Shown piece after piece: positions 32,919 through 41,011 of a DNA stretch of 41,011 bases. The stretch is taken from NCBI GenBank assembly GCA_902522825.1, contig CABYXE010000006.1, forward strand, positions 1-41,011, in the 5' to 3' direction. The DNA comes from an uncultured SAR86 cluster bacterium (GTDB taxonomy: Bacteria > Pseudomonadota > Gammaproteobacteria > Magnimaribacterales > AG-339-G14). Numbering within the stretch: the stretch's first letter is position 1; the number at the start of each line of letters is the position of its first letter. Under the pieces are notes generated by a model. It was not told where the DNA came from. It saw only the letters and a list, made by a program, of their open reading frames with translations, and ran no database searches. A program made the position numbers and the translations under genes.

Positions 32919-35900
32919 TTTAAATTCAATTTTGATTATAGGAGCAGGGCCCATTGTTATAGGTCAGGCCTGTGAATTTGATTATTCTGGAGTTCAAGCA
33001 TGCAAGGCTTTAAGAGAAGAGGGCTACAAAGTTATTTTAGTTAATTCAAATCCTGCCACAATTATGACTGATCCAGAATTAGCTGATGCAACCTATATCG
33101 AACCTATAAATTGGAAAGCTTTGAGAAAAATCATAGCAATAGAAAGGCCTGATGCAATTTTACCAACTATGGGAGGTCAAACTGGCTTAAACGCTGCTTT
33201 AGATTTAGATAAATTTGGAGTGCTAAAAGAATTTAATGTTGAGTTAATTGGGGCAACAAAAGAAGCAATAGATAAAGCTGAAGATAGAGAAAAATTTGCT
33301 ACAGCAATTAAAAAAATTGGTCTTAACACCCCAAAAGCAGGCCTTGCTCATAATTTAGAAGAAGCAGTAAAAATACAATCCCAAGTTGGCTTTCCCTGCA
33401 TCATCCGCCCAAACTTTACTATGGGAGGCTCAGGCAGTGGCATAGCTTATAACTCTGAAGAATTCGAAGAAATATGTGAGAGAGGTTTAGATTTGTCACC
33501 CACAACCGAATTATACATCGATCAGTATTTATCTGGATGGAAGGAATACGAAATGGAAGTTGTTAGAGATAAGTCTGATAATTGCATAATAGTTTGCAGT
33601 ATCGAAAATTTTGATCCAATGGGAGTTCATACAGGAGATTCTATTACCGTTGCTCCAGCACAGACTTTAACGGATAAAGAATATCAATACATGCGCGACG
33701 CTTCCATGGCAATTCTGAGAGAAATAGGTGTTGAAACCGGCGGGTCAAATGTTCAATTTGCAATAAACCCCAAAAATGGAGATATGGTTGTAATAGAAAT
33801 GAATCCAAGAGTTTCAAGATCATCAGCTTTAGCATCTAAAGCAACAGGTTTTCCAATTGCCAAGATAGCTGCAAAATTAGCTGTAGGATTCACTTTAGAT
33901 GAATTAGAAAATGACATTAGTGAAGATGGAATACCAGCATCATTCGAACCGACAATTGATTACGTCGTAACGAAAATTCCAAGATTTAATTTTGAAAAAT
34001 TTCCTGGCGCATCAAATACACTTACTTCTCAGATGAAATCAGTGGGCGAAGTAATGGCAATAGGTTCTACTTTTAAAGAATCTTTTCAGAAAGCTATTAG
34101 AGGATTAGAAATTGGTAAAAATGGATTAGACGGCTCAAAAAAGAAATTAAATAAATCTTCTTTGAGAGCAGGAATAATTTCTCCCACTCCAGATAGAATT
34201 TATTTTATAGCTGAGGCATTAAAAATGGATTATTCAATTGAGGATATTCATATTATGAGCGGAATAGATCCATGGTTTTTGAACGAGCTCAAAGAAATTA
34301 TTGATTTCGAAAAAAATATTTTAGATGAAGATTTTTTAAATAATAGAGAAGAAATATTTAAAGCTAAGCAAATGGGATTTTCAGATAAAAAAATCTCTCT
34401 GGTTAGAAACGAAGACGAAAATAAAATTAGAAAAATCAGGAAAAAACTGAAAATTAACCCTGTATATAAAAGAGTTGATACTTGCGCTGCTGAATTTAAA
34501 ACATCCACTGCCTACATGTATTCAACTTATCAAGAAGAATGTGAATCTAATCCAACTGACAAAAAGAAAGTTATGGTTTTAGGAGGAGGACCTAACAGGA
34601 TTGGCCAAGGAATAGAATTTGATTATTGTTGTGTGCATGCTGCTCAGGCCTTAAAAGAAAATGGATTTGAAACGATAATGGTAAATTGCAATCCAGAAAC
34701 TGTCTCAACGGATTACGATACGTCAGATAGACTTTATTTTGAGCCAATTACATTAGAGGATGTGTTAGAAATAATAGAAATAGAGAAACCTGATGGACTA
34801 ATAATCCAATACGGCGGTCAAACGCCTCTTAAACTTGCAAAAGATCTAGAAAAATTTAATGTACCGATCTTTGGTACTTCTCCAGATCAAATTGACCTTT
34901 CAGAAGACAGGGCAAGATTTTTAGAATTTGTCGAAGAGAATAACTTAACCCAACCACCAAATGGGATGGCTTCAAACAAAGAAGAGGCAATAAAAATTGG
35001 TAATAAAATTGGATATCCTTTAGTAGTAAGGCCTTCTTATGTTTTAGGTGGAAGAGGTATGGAAGTAGTTTATGGATCAGATGATTTGGTTAACTACTTA
35101 GGCGAAGCTTTTCAAGTGAATGATTCCAATCCAGTGTTACTCGATAAGTTTTTAGACGTTGCTATAGAGTTTGATGTTGAAGCAATTTCTGATGGAACTC
35201 AAATACTTATTTGCGGAATTTTGCAGCATATAGAGCAAGCAGGAGTCCATTCAGGAGATTCTGCATGTTCAATTCCACCTTACAATATAACTAAAGAAAC
35301 AGAAGAAAAAATTAAAAAAGAAGTAAAGAAAGTAATAGAAAACATGGATATTATAGGGTTAGTCAACGTTCAGATAGCATATGTAAACGATAAGGTATAT
35401 CTTCTTGAAGTTAACCCTAGAGCTTCCCGGACTATTCCTTTTGTTTCTAAAGCTCTAGGTATGCCATTAGCTAAAATTGCTGCAAGAGTAATGGCAGGTA
35501 TCTCTTTGAATGAACAAAAAATACTAGAAGTTCCAAAACTCAAGTTCTTCAATGTCAAAGAAGCAGTAATGCCATTTGAAAAATTTCAAAATGTCGATCC
35601 TATTTTAGGGCCAGAAATGAGATCAACAGGAGAAGTCATGGGCATAGGAAAAACATTTGAAGAAGCTTTTGAAAAGGCAGAAATTGCTGCTGGAGTTTCA
35701 ATTCCTGAGTCAGGCTCAGCTTTCATAAGTGTTAGAAATACTGATAAGCAGTTTTTAAAAGAAATTGCTGAAGATTTAACACAAAGCGGCTTTACTTTAG
35801 TTGGGACAAAAGGGACGGTAAGAACCTTAAAAGAACTTGGTTTTGAATCAAGACAAATAAATAAAGTTCTTGAAGGCAGGCCTCACATTATCGACTTAAT

Positions 35901-36096
35901 GAAAAATAATGAAATCTCCTTAGTAATTAATACAACGGAAGGCAGAGAATCGATTAAAGATTCTGCGTCCATAAGAAGAACTGCACTAGAAGAAAAAATT
36001 TGTTGTACCACAACAATTCAAGGAGCTGTTGCGATATGTAAAGTAATTAGAAATCAACTTGATTGGTCGGTACAAAAACTACAAGATATACATTAG
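32902..36096 (+). CDS. carB: Carbamoyl-phosphate synthase large subunit
   Basis: Makes carbamoyl phosphate from bicarbonate, ATP and CarA-derived ammonia. The true start is the ATG at 32902 (1064 residues, E. coli 1073), preceded by AAAAAGG; open frame upstream of it lies inside carA. Two homologous ATP-grasp halves are visible: half one opens [20 protein letters not shown] and has [12 protein letters not shown] and [18 protein letters not shown]; half two opens [20 protein letters not shown] and has [13 protein letters not shown] and [17 protein letters not shown]. The C-terminal MGS-like allosteric domain follows from about residue 930 ([19 protein letters not shown]). greA follows 10 bp later. 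Confidence 0.97.
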   Translation: MTKRNDLNSILIIGAGPIVIGQACEFDYSGVQACKALREEGYKVILVNSNPATIMTDPELADATYIEPINWKALRKIIAIERPDAILPTMGGQTGLNAALDLDKFGVLKEFNVELIGATKEAIDKAEDREKFATAIKKIGLNTPKAGLAHNLEEAVKIQSQVGFPCIIRPNFTMGGSGSGIAYNSEEFEEICERGLDLSPTTELYIDQYLSGWKEYEMEVVRDKSDNCIIVCSIENFDPMGVHTGDSITVAPAQTLTDKEYQYMRDASMAILREIGVETGGSNVQFAINPKNGDMVVIEMNPRVSRSSALASKATGFPIAKIAAKLAVGFTLDELENDISEDGIPASFEPTIDYVVTKIPRFNFEKFPGASNTLTSQMKSVGEVMAIGSTFKESFQKAIRGLEIGKNGLDGSKKKLNKSSLRAGIISPTPDRIYFIAEALKMDYSIEDIHIMSGIDPWFLNELKEIIDFEKNILDEDFLNNREEIFKAKQMGFSDKKISLVRNEDENKIRKIRKKLKINPVYKRVDTCAAEFKTSTAYMYSTYQEECESNPTDKKKVMVLGGGPNRIGQGIEFDYCCVHAAQALKENGFETIMVNCNPETVSTDYDTSDRLYFEPITLEDVLEIIEIEKPDGLIIQYGGQTPLKLAKDLEKFNVPIFGTSPDQIDLSEDRARFLEFVEENNLTQPPNGMASNKEEAIKIGNKIGYPLVVRPSYVLGGRGMEVVYGSDDLVNYLGEAFQVNDSNPVLLDKFLDVAIEFDVEAISDGTQILICGILQHIEQAGVHSGDSACSIPPYNITKETEEKIKKEVKKVIENMDIIGLVNVQIAYVNDKVYLLEVNPRASRTIPFVSKALGMPLAKIAARVMAGISLNEQKILEVPKLKFFNVKEAVMPFEKFQNVDPILGPEMRSTGEVMGIGKTFEEAFEKAEIAAGVSIPESGSAFISVRNTDKQFLKEIAEDLTQSGFTLVGTKGTVRTLKELGFESRQINKVLEGRPHIIDLMKNNEISLVINTTEGRESIKDSASIRRTALEEKICCTTTIQGAVAICKVIRNQLDWSVQKLQDIH

Positions 36097-36106
36097 AAAT
36101 AAGAAT

Positions 36107-36583
36107 ATGGAAGAAAGAGAACCGATGACTGTAGAGGGAGAACTTCTTTTAAAAAAGGAGTTAGAAATTCTCTTATCAGAGAGACCTAAGATTTCGAAAG
36201 AAATAGCTGCCGCAAGAGAGTTTGGAGACTTGAAAGAAAACGCAGAATATCACGCAGCAAAAGAACAACAAGGTTTATCAGAAGCAAGAATTAGAGAAAT
36301 AGAGTCTAAATTAAGTCGGTCTCAAATAATTGATATTCTAGCTATTCCGCCCTCTGGAAAGATCATTTTTGGAACAACAATAGAATTAGTTAATATTTTG
36401 GATGATTCGGAGGTCGAATACAAAATAGTTGGTGAGGACGAGGCCGATGTACAAACTGGAAAAATATCTTATTCTTCTCCTCTTTCTAGAGCGTTGATTT
36501 CTAAAGAAGAGGGAGATATCGTCAAATTTGAAAGTCCATCAGGTATTCAGGAGTATGAAATAATTTCTGTAAACCATAGATAA
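36107..36583 (+). CDS. greA: Transcription elongation factor GreA
   Basis: Rescues backtracked RNA polymerase by stimulating transcript cleavage. I start at ATG 36107 (158 residues, the E. coli length), since an open frame upstream lies inside car[19 protein letters not shown] leads into the N-terminal coiled coil, whose tip carries [20 protein letters not shown] with the acidic Asp and Glu that reach the active centre. The C-terminal FKBP-like domain includes [27 protein letters not shown] and [14 protein letters not shown]. The carB-greA-rlmE order is common in gammaproteobacteria; yhbY, often between greA and rlmE, is absent. Confidence 0.96.
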   Translation: MEEREPMTVEGELLLKKELEILLSERPKISKEIAAAREFGDLKENAEYHAAKEQQGLSEARIREIESKLSRSQIIDILAIPPSGKIIFGTTIELVNILDDSEVEYKIVGEDEADVQTGKISYSSPLSRALISKEEGDIVKFESPSGIQEYEIISVNHR

Positions 36584-36585
36584 TT

Positions 36586-37167
36586 GTGTCTAAAAGTGAA
36601 TCTTATTTTTCTGGAGAAAAATACAATCTTAAAGCAAAAAAACTAGGTTATCGTTCAAGAGCTGCTTTTAAGTTAATTGATATAAATAAAAAAGAAAATA
36701 TCTTAAGAAAAAATCTAAATATAATTGACCTTGGTTCTGCTCCAGGAGGGTGGTCTCAAGTTATAAGTAAGGAACTTAATGGCACTGGCTCAATTATTGC
36801 AATTGATATCCTAGATATGCCCAAAATAAAAGATGTAAAATTTATTAAAAGCGATTTAAGAGAGTTTGATCAAAATAAATTAAACCAGCCTATAGATGTT
36901 GTAATATCAGATATAGCCCCCAATATAAGTGGAGTAAGGTTTATAGATGACACAAATATGATTGATTTATTAGAAATTGAGCTAAGCATAGTAGATAAAA
37001 CGCTTGTAAAAGGGGGTAATTTTCTTGCAAAATGTTTTGAAGGTAGATCAACTGAATTTTTAAGTAAAGAAATTAATAAGAGATTTAAAATAATAAAAAG
37101 ATTAAAACCAGATTCATCTAGGAAAATTTCTAAAGAAATTTATCTTTTAGGTCTAAACAAGAATTAA
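36586..37167 (+). CDS. rlmE: 23S rRNA 2'-O-methyltransferase RlmE (FtsJ/RrmJ)
   Basis: SAM-dependent methyltransferase acting on U2552 in the ribosomal A site of E. coli. The 193 residues show RSRAAFKLIDI with catalytic Lys29, the SAM-binding NIIDLGSAPGGWSQV, VVISDIAPNISG with the catalytic Asp, NFLAKCFEG with the second Lys, and RLKPDSSRKISKEIYLLG with the final Glu. The start is a GTG only 2 bp after greA. ftsH follows 15 bp later, as in E. coli (rrmJ-ftsH). Confidence 0.95.
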   Translation: MSKSESYFSGEKYNLKAKKLGYRSRAAFKLIDINKKENILRKNLNIIDLGSAPGGWSQVISKELNGTGSIIAIDILDMPKIKDVKFIKSDLREFDQNKLNQPIDVVISDIAPNISGVRFIDDTNMIDLLEIELSIVDKTLVKGGNFLAKCFEGRSTEFLSKEINKRFKIIKRLKPDSSRKISKEIYLLGLNKN

Positions 37168-37182
37168 AAAAAGGAAATTAAT

Positions 37183-39093
37183 ATGTCACAGTTTATGAAA
37201 AACGCGCTTTTATGGATGGCAATAGTCGGTATGACTTTCTTTGCTATTCAGAGCGTCTATGAAGGTCCACCCAAGGAAACAATGACTTATTCTCAATTTA
37301 TTTCCCTGGTTAATAAAGATCAAATTAGCACGGTCTCGTTTAAAGGAGATGGTTTCACTATTGATGGAACTATGAGCGATGGTAGTACATTTACAACAAC
37401 TAGACCCATTTATGTTCAAGATAATCAGTTGATGGATGATTTATTTGCTCATCAAGTTGAAGTATTGGGAGAACAACCTCAATCAGACAGTATCTGGTCT
37501 CAACTTTTAGTTGCAAGTTTTCCAATTCTTATCATTCTTGCAATTTTCTTCTTTTTTATGAGACAGATGCAAGGAGGTGCAGGCGGTAGAGGCGGCCCAA
37601 TGAGTTTTGGTAAAAGCAAAGCAAAAATGCTTGAGGGCGGCAAGGTTAAAACTACATTTAAAGATGTTGCTGGAGTTGAAGAAGCCAAAGAGGAAGTACA
37701 AGAACTTGTGGATTTTTTAAGAGATCCAACCAAATTTCAAAAACTTGGTGGAAAAATTCCAAGAGGAATTTTGATGGTTGGTTCGCCAGGTACAGGTAAA
37801 ACTCTTCTCGCCAGAGCAATTGCTGGAGAAGCTAAAGTTCCTTTCTTTACAATTTCGGGTTCAGATTTTGTAGAAATGTTTGTGGGAGTTGGTGCTTCGA
37901 GAGTTAGAGACATGTTTGAACAAGCTAAAAGGCAGTCTCCATGCATTGTCTTCATAGATGAGATTGATGCTGTAGGAAGACATAGAGGAGCTGGTTTAGG
38001 TGGCGGACATGACGAAAGAGAACAAACACTTAACCAATTGCTTGTTGAAATGGATGGTTTCGAATCCAATGAGGGAGTAATTATAATTGCAGCCACCAAT
38101 AGACCTGATGTATTGGACCCTGCCTTATTGAGACCCGGAAGATTTGATAGACAAGTAGTTGTACCTTTGCCTGATATTAAAGGTAGAGAGCAAATTCTTA
38201 AAGTTCATATAAAAAAAGTACCAGTCGACAAAGATGTTGAAGTTTCTTTTATTGCAAGAGGAACTCCAGGTTTTTCAGGAGCAGATTTAGCTAATTTAAT
38301 CAACGAAGCAGCACTTTTTGCAGCCAGGTCAGGAAAGAAAAAAGTTTCAATGATTGAGCTAGAACTCGCCAAAGACAAGGTTATGATGGGCGCAGAAAGA
38401 AAATCAATGGTTATGAGTAATGAAGAAAAAACTCAAACCGCTTATCATGAAGCTGGCCATACTATAGTTGGAAAATGTCTTAAAGAGCATGATCCTGTCT
38501 ATAAAGTATCTATTATTCCAAGAGGAAGAGCTTTAGGAGTAACTGTGTTCCTTCCGGAAGAAGATAAATATAGTTTAAGTAAGCAAGCAATATTAGATCG
38601 AATTTGTGGTCTTTTCGGAGGAAGAATTGCTGAAGAGCTTATTTACGGAACAGATGGTGTAACCACAGGCGCATCTAACGATATTGAAAGAGCTTCTGAA
38701 CTAGCAAGAAATATGATTACTAAATGGGGTTATTCTTCAAAGTTAGGCCCAATGAAATATTCTGAAGAAAGTGGCGATGAACCTTTCCTAGGTAGAACTG
38801 CTGGCAACTCTAGTACAGCTTTTTCAGACCAAACTTCAGAACTCATAGATTCTGAAGCAAGAAAAATAATTGACGATTGTTATTCTGCTGCTACTAAGAT
38901 TCTTAAGGATAATATTGACAAGCTTCACAGTATGGCAAAGGCCTTAGTAGAATTTGAAACCCTAGACAGTGATCAGATCGAAGATATTATGGCTGGGGCT
39001 TCTCCTAGAACTAACGATGAAGACGAATCGGGAAATAAAAAAAAGAAAACTCCTGAAGAACCTTCAATCTCAGATCCAGCAAATCAAACTTAA
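37183..39093 (+). CDS. ftsH: ATP-dependent zinc metalloprotease FtsH
   Basis: Membrane-anchored AAA+ protease; in E. coli it degrades LpxC, sigma-32 and damaged membrane proteins. The 636 residues have two membrane helices (about 8-24 and 106-128) around a periplasmic domain, the Walker A GSPGTGKT at 200-207, Walker [10 protein letters not shown], the second region of homology [20 protein letters not shown], and the zinc-binding HEAGH at 422-426. AAGGA 7 bp before the ATG is one of the clearest ribosome binding sites in the window. Its presence with lpxA/B/D recalls FtsH control of lipid A level, though lpxC is not here. Confidence 0.98.
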   Translation: MSQFMKNALLWMAIVGMTFFAIQSVYEGPPKETMTYSQFISLVNKDQISTVSFKGDGFTIDGTMSDGSTFTTTRPIYVQDNQLMDDLFAHQVEVLGEQPQSDSIWSQLLVASFPILIILAIFFFFMRQMQGGAGGRGGPMSFGKSKAKMLEGGKVKTTFKDVAGVEEAKEEVQELVDFLRDPTKFQKLGGKIPRGILMVGSPGTGKTLLARAIAGEAKVPFFTISGSDFVEMFVGVGASRVRDMFEQAKRQSPCIVFIDEIDAVGRHRGAGLGGGHDEREQTLNQLLVEMDGFESNEGVIIIAATNRPDVLDPALLRPGRFDRQVVVPLPDIKGREQILKVHIKKVPVDKDVEVSFIARGTPGFSGADLANLINEAALFAARSGKKKVSMIELELAKDKVMMGAERKSMVMSNEEKTQTAYHEAGHTIVGKCLKEHDPVYKVSIIPRGRALGVTVFLPEEDKYSLSKQAILDRICGLFGGRIAEELIYGTDGVTTGASNDIERASELARNMITKWGYSSKLGPMKYSEESGDEPFLGRTAGNSSTAFSDQTSELIDSEARKIIDDCYSAATKILKDNIDKLHSMAKALVEFETLDSDQIEDIMAGASPRTNDEDESGNKKKKTPEEPSISDPANQT

Positions 39094-39098
39094 CATAG

Positions 39099-39896
39099 AT
39101 GCTCTTTTCTAAAAAAGAGCTTAACTTTGATGTTCCAAAAGTCATGGGGGTTATTAATTTAACCCCAGATTCATTTTCTGATGGCGGAAGGTTTAATTTT
39201 CCTAATTCTAAAAAAATAGACAAAGGTAAAGTCCTCAAAGAAATAGAAAAAATGCAAAGTCATGGGGCTTCTTTTATAGATATTGGAGCAGAATCAACTC
39301 GACCAAACTCAATTAGAATATCCGCTGAAGAAGAATTGGATAGAATAGTGCCAATTTTAGAAGAAATAAAAAATATTGAAGCGGTTGTTTCAATAGATTC
39401 CTCAAAATCTGAAGTAATATTTGAAGCTATAAAAAGTGGGGTCGACCTTATAAATGACATAAATTCATTGAAAGACGAAAAATCTCTCGAACTTGTCAAA
39501 AACTACAAACTTCCAATTTGCATAATGCATAAAGAAAGAAACCTAACAAAGAATTCAATTTGCTCTGAAATTGAAAATTATTTTGACAAAAAAATTTCAG
39601 AACTCTCAAAAAAAGGTATCTTGAAAGAAAAAATAATTTTAGACCCTGGCTTCGGCTTTGGTAAAACTACTTTTGAAAACATAGAAATTATTAGTAAATT
39701 TGATTACAAAAAATTTGAAAACTTATGTCTTGTAGGCATTTCGAGAAAAGGGTTTTTAAAAAAACTTACTAGAGAAACTAATTTAGATCAGACAAGCATT
39801 ACTACTGGTATAATTTCTTTATTAAATGGAGCGAAAATACTTAGAGTTCATAACGTTCCAATGACTGTAGCAATGGTAGAGGAAGTTTTTGGCTAA
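39099..39896 (+). CDS. folP: Dihydropteroate synthase
   Basis: Condenses p-aminobenzoate with dihydropterin pyrophosphate in folate synthesis; the sulfonamide target. The 265-residue TIM barrel shows VMGVINLTPDSFSDGG at 15-30, DIGAESTRPNS, VSIDSSKSEV, LINDINSL, ICIMHKERN, ILDPGFGFGKT and VGISRKGFLKKL. The match to the family is complete. The ATG is 5 bp after ftsH and overlaps the left arm of a perfect hairpin (39101-39120). The 3' end overlaps the glmM start by 8 bp. The ftsH-folP-glmM order is the E. coli order. Confidence 0.96.
   Translation: MLFSKKELNFDVPKVMGVINLTPDSFSDGGRFNFPNSKKIDKGKVLKEIEKMQSHGASFIDIGAESTRPNSIRISAEEELDRIVPILEEIKNIEAVVSIDSSKSEVIFEAIKSGVDLINDINSLKDEKSLELVKNYKLPICIMHKERNLTKNSICSEIENYFDKKISELSKKGILKEKIILDPGFGFGKTTFENIEIISKFDYKKFENLCLVGISRKGFLKKLTRETNLDQTSITTGIISLLNGAKILRVHNVPMTVAMVEEVFG
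39101..39120 (+). promoter_or_regulatory. Perfect hairpin over the folP start codon
   Basis: GCTCTTTT (39101-39108) and AAAAGAGC (39113-39120) form an 8-bp perfect stem with a CTAA loop. The G of the folP ATG (39099-39101) is the first paired base. No T-run follows, so it is not a rho-independent terminator. In mRNA it would hamper initiation unless ribosomes leaving ftsH (stop at 39093) melt it, which would couple folP to ftsH translation. Confidence 0.45.
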
Positions 39897-41011
39897 TTTA
39901 TTAAAAATACAGAAAAGAAAGCTTTTTGGAACTGATGGAATAAGAGGTTCTATTTCTAAGGAAACAAATCCAGAATTTATCCTCAAATTAGGTTGGGCTG
40001 CTGGCCAAGTATTTAAAAAAGAAGGCATCAAAGCCTTTATAATTGGGAAAGATACAAGAATTTCAGGCTACATGCTTGAAACAGCTCTGCAATCAGGAAT
40101 TATTGCTGCTGGTATAGACGTAAAATTAGTCGGACCAATGCCAACTCCTGCAATTTCTTATTTGGCAAGTTCATTTAAAAATCAAGCCGGTATTGTTATT
40201 AGCGCCTCTCATAATTCGTATGAAGATAATGGAATTAAATTCTTTGGAGATGATGGGAAAAAGATTTCTAATAAACTCGAAGAGAAAATAGAAAAAAAAA
40301 TGACTGAGAATATGATTGTTTCTCCAGCAAAAAATTTAGGTAAGGCTACAAGAATAAGTGATGCAAGCGGAAGATATATTGAATTTTGTAAAAGCTCTTT
40401 AAAAAGGAATATTAATTTTAATAAACTTAAAATAGTTTTAGATGTTGCCAATGGGGCTGCTTATGACGTTGCTCCTAAAGTTTTTAAAGAATTAGGAGCA
40501 GAATTGGTTGTTCTATCTGATAAACCAGACGGAACTAATATTAATAAAAATTGTGGATCCACAGACATCAAATTTTTACAGAAAGAAGTGCTTAAAAATG
40601 AAGCAGATTTCGGAATAGCATTAGATGGGGATGGAGATAGATTAATTTTTGTAGATAAGAATGCAAAGGAGCTTAATGGTGACGATATTTTATTTGTTTT
40701 AGCTAGAGATAAATTTGAAAATCAGATTACTTTAGGCGCAAAAGGAGTAGTTGGAACAATAATGACAAATAAAGGGCTTGAAATCGCTTTAAATAAAATG
40801 GGAGTAGAGTTAATTAGATCGGATGTGGGAGATAAATTCGTATTGCAAAAACTTGAGGAATTAGGGTGGGACCTCGGAGGAGAGCAATCAGGTCATATTA
40901 TCTGTCTGGATGCTTCCAATACTGGAGATGCAATAATAGCTGCAATAAAATTTTTAGAAGCTTATATATGCTCGGAATTATCCTTGGATAAAATCTTAGA
41001 GCCAATGAATA
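39889..41011 (+). CDS. glmM: Phosphoglucosamine mutase (3' end outside window)
   Basis: Converts glucosamine-6-phosphate to glucosamine-1-phosphate for UDP-GlcNAc, precursor of both peptidoglycan and lipid A. 374 codons are present of about 445. Signatures are RKLFGTDGIRGSIS, VISASHNSYEDNGIKFF with phospho-Ser107, the metal loop DGDGDR at 246-251, and GGEQSGHII near 330. The start is a TTG that overlaps the folP stop by 8 bp; ATG options further in would cut the GTDGIRG motif. The frame is open to the last base of the window. Confidence 0.96.
   Translation, partial: MANLLKIQKRKLFGTDGIRGSISKETNPEFILKLGWAAGQVFKKEGIKAFIIGKDTRISGYMLETALQSGIIAAGIDVKLVGPMPTPAISYLASSFKNQAGIVISASHNSYEDNGIKFFGDDGKKISNKLEEKIEKKMTENMIVSPAKNLGKATRISDASGRYIEFCKSSLKRNINFNKLKIVLDVANGAAYDVAPKVFKELGAELVVLSDKPDGTNINKNCGSTDIKFLQKEVLKNEADFGIALDGDGDRLIFVDKNAKELNGDDILFVLARDKFENQITLGAKGVVGTIMTNKGLEIALNKMGVELIRSDVGDKFVLQKLEELGWDLGGEQSGHIICLDASNTGDAIIAAIKFLEAYICSELSLDKILEPMN

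Noticed and set aside
36059-36106. Extended start of greA inside carB
   Set aside because: GreA of normal length and N-terminus begins at 36107.
37780-37803. GSPGTGKT in FtsH instead of GPPGTGKT as a defective Walker A
   Set aside because: The lysine, glycines and threonine that bind ATP are intact; Ser at this place is a tolerated variant.
37500-38099. Several long frames on the minus strand opposite ftsH and other genes
   Set aside because: They are compositional shadows of strongly conserved plus-strand genes and show no domain of their own.
1-41011. tRNA, rRNA, CRISPR arrays, insertion sequences, prophage or defence genes
   Set aside because: I looked in the spacers and for foreign-looking genes and saw none; spacers are nearly all under 70 bp and the gene content is housekeeping.

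Overview
The window is a gene-dense, AT-rich (roughly one third G+C by eye) piece of bacterial chromosome made almost entirely of housekeeping genes. The order of the blocks (tsf-frr-uppS-cdsA-dxr-rseP-bamA-skp-lpxD-fabZ-lpxA-lpxB-rnhB-dnaE-accA-tilS; pepA-holC-valS divergent from lptF-lptG-RDD; dapD-dapC-map; carA-carB-greA-rlmE-ftsH-folP-glmM) is gammaproteobacterial. Very short spacers, many 1-35 bp overlaps, frequent TTG/GTG starts, small proteins and no mobile DNA suggest a streamlined genome, probably marine and SAR86-like. That placement is an inference from gene order and composition, not a phylogenetic result.

Layout. 1-16862 (+): end of EF-Ts, ribosome recycling, undecaprenyl-PP and CDP-diacylglycerol synthesis, DXP reductoisomerase, RseP, BamA, Skp, the Raetz lipid A enzymes LpxD/A/B with FabZ, RNase HII, Pol III alpha, AccA and TilS. 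This is a coherent envelope-building operon whose only sizeable internal gap lies between bamA and skp. 16851-18530 (-): a long-type LeuA. 18575-20962 (+): a small divergent protein that I recognise as Pol III psi (HolD), RimI, a Tas-like aldo/keto reductase and an ElaA-like GNAT. 21002-25696 (-): ValS, Pol III chi (HolC) and PepA. 25755-27941 (+): LptF and LptG, the membrane half of the LPS exporter. 27935-31641: RDD protein (-), DUF3429 protein (+), then DapD, DapC and methionine aminopeptidase (-). 31650-41011 (+): a structured leader, CarA, CarB, GreA, RlmE, FtsH, FolP and the start of GlmM, which runs off the end.

Lipid A synthesis, LPS export, outer-membrane protein assembly (BamA, Skp, RseP) and peptidoglycan/LPS precursors (UppS, Dxr, GlmM, DapC/D) dominate. 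Three Pol III holoenzyme subunits (alpha, chi, psi) are present.

I did not find a new defence, mobile or biosynthetic system. The items most worth checking are: (i) a single in-frame TAA at codon 49 of an otherwise complete map gene; (ii) the map/carA divergent region, with overlapping face-to-face -10 elements, a 19-bp dyad and a terminator-like hairpin plus T8 upstream of carA, spanned by a 34-codon reading frame; (iii) the 97-residue HolD; and (iv) the absence of pyrH between tsf and frr and of glnD between map and dapC. There are no tRNA or rRNA genes, CRISPR arrays or insertion sequences. The only stretch over 300 bases without an intact reading frame (31372-31733) holds the broken 5' part of map and the carA leader.
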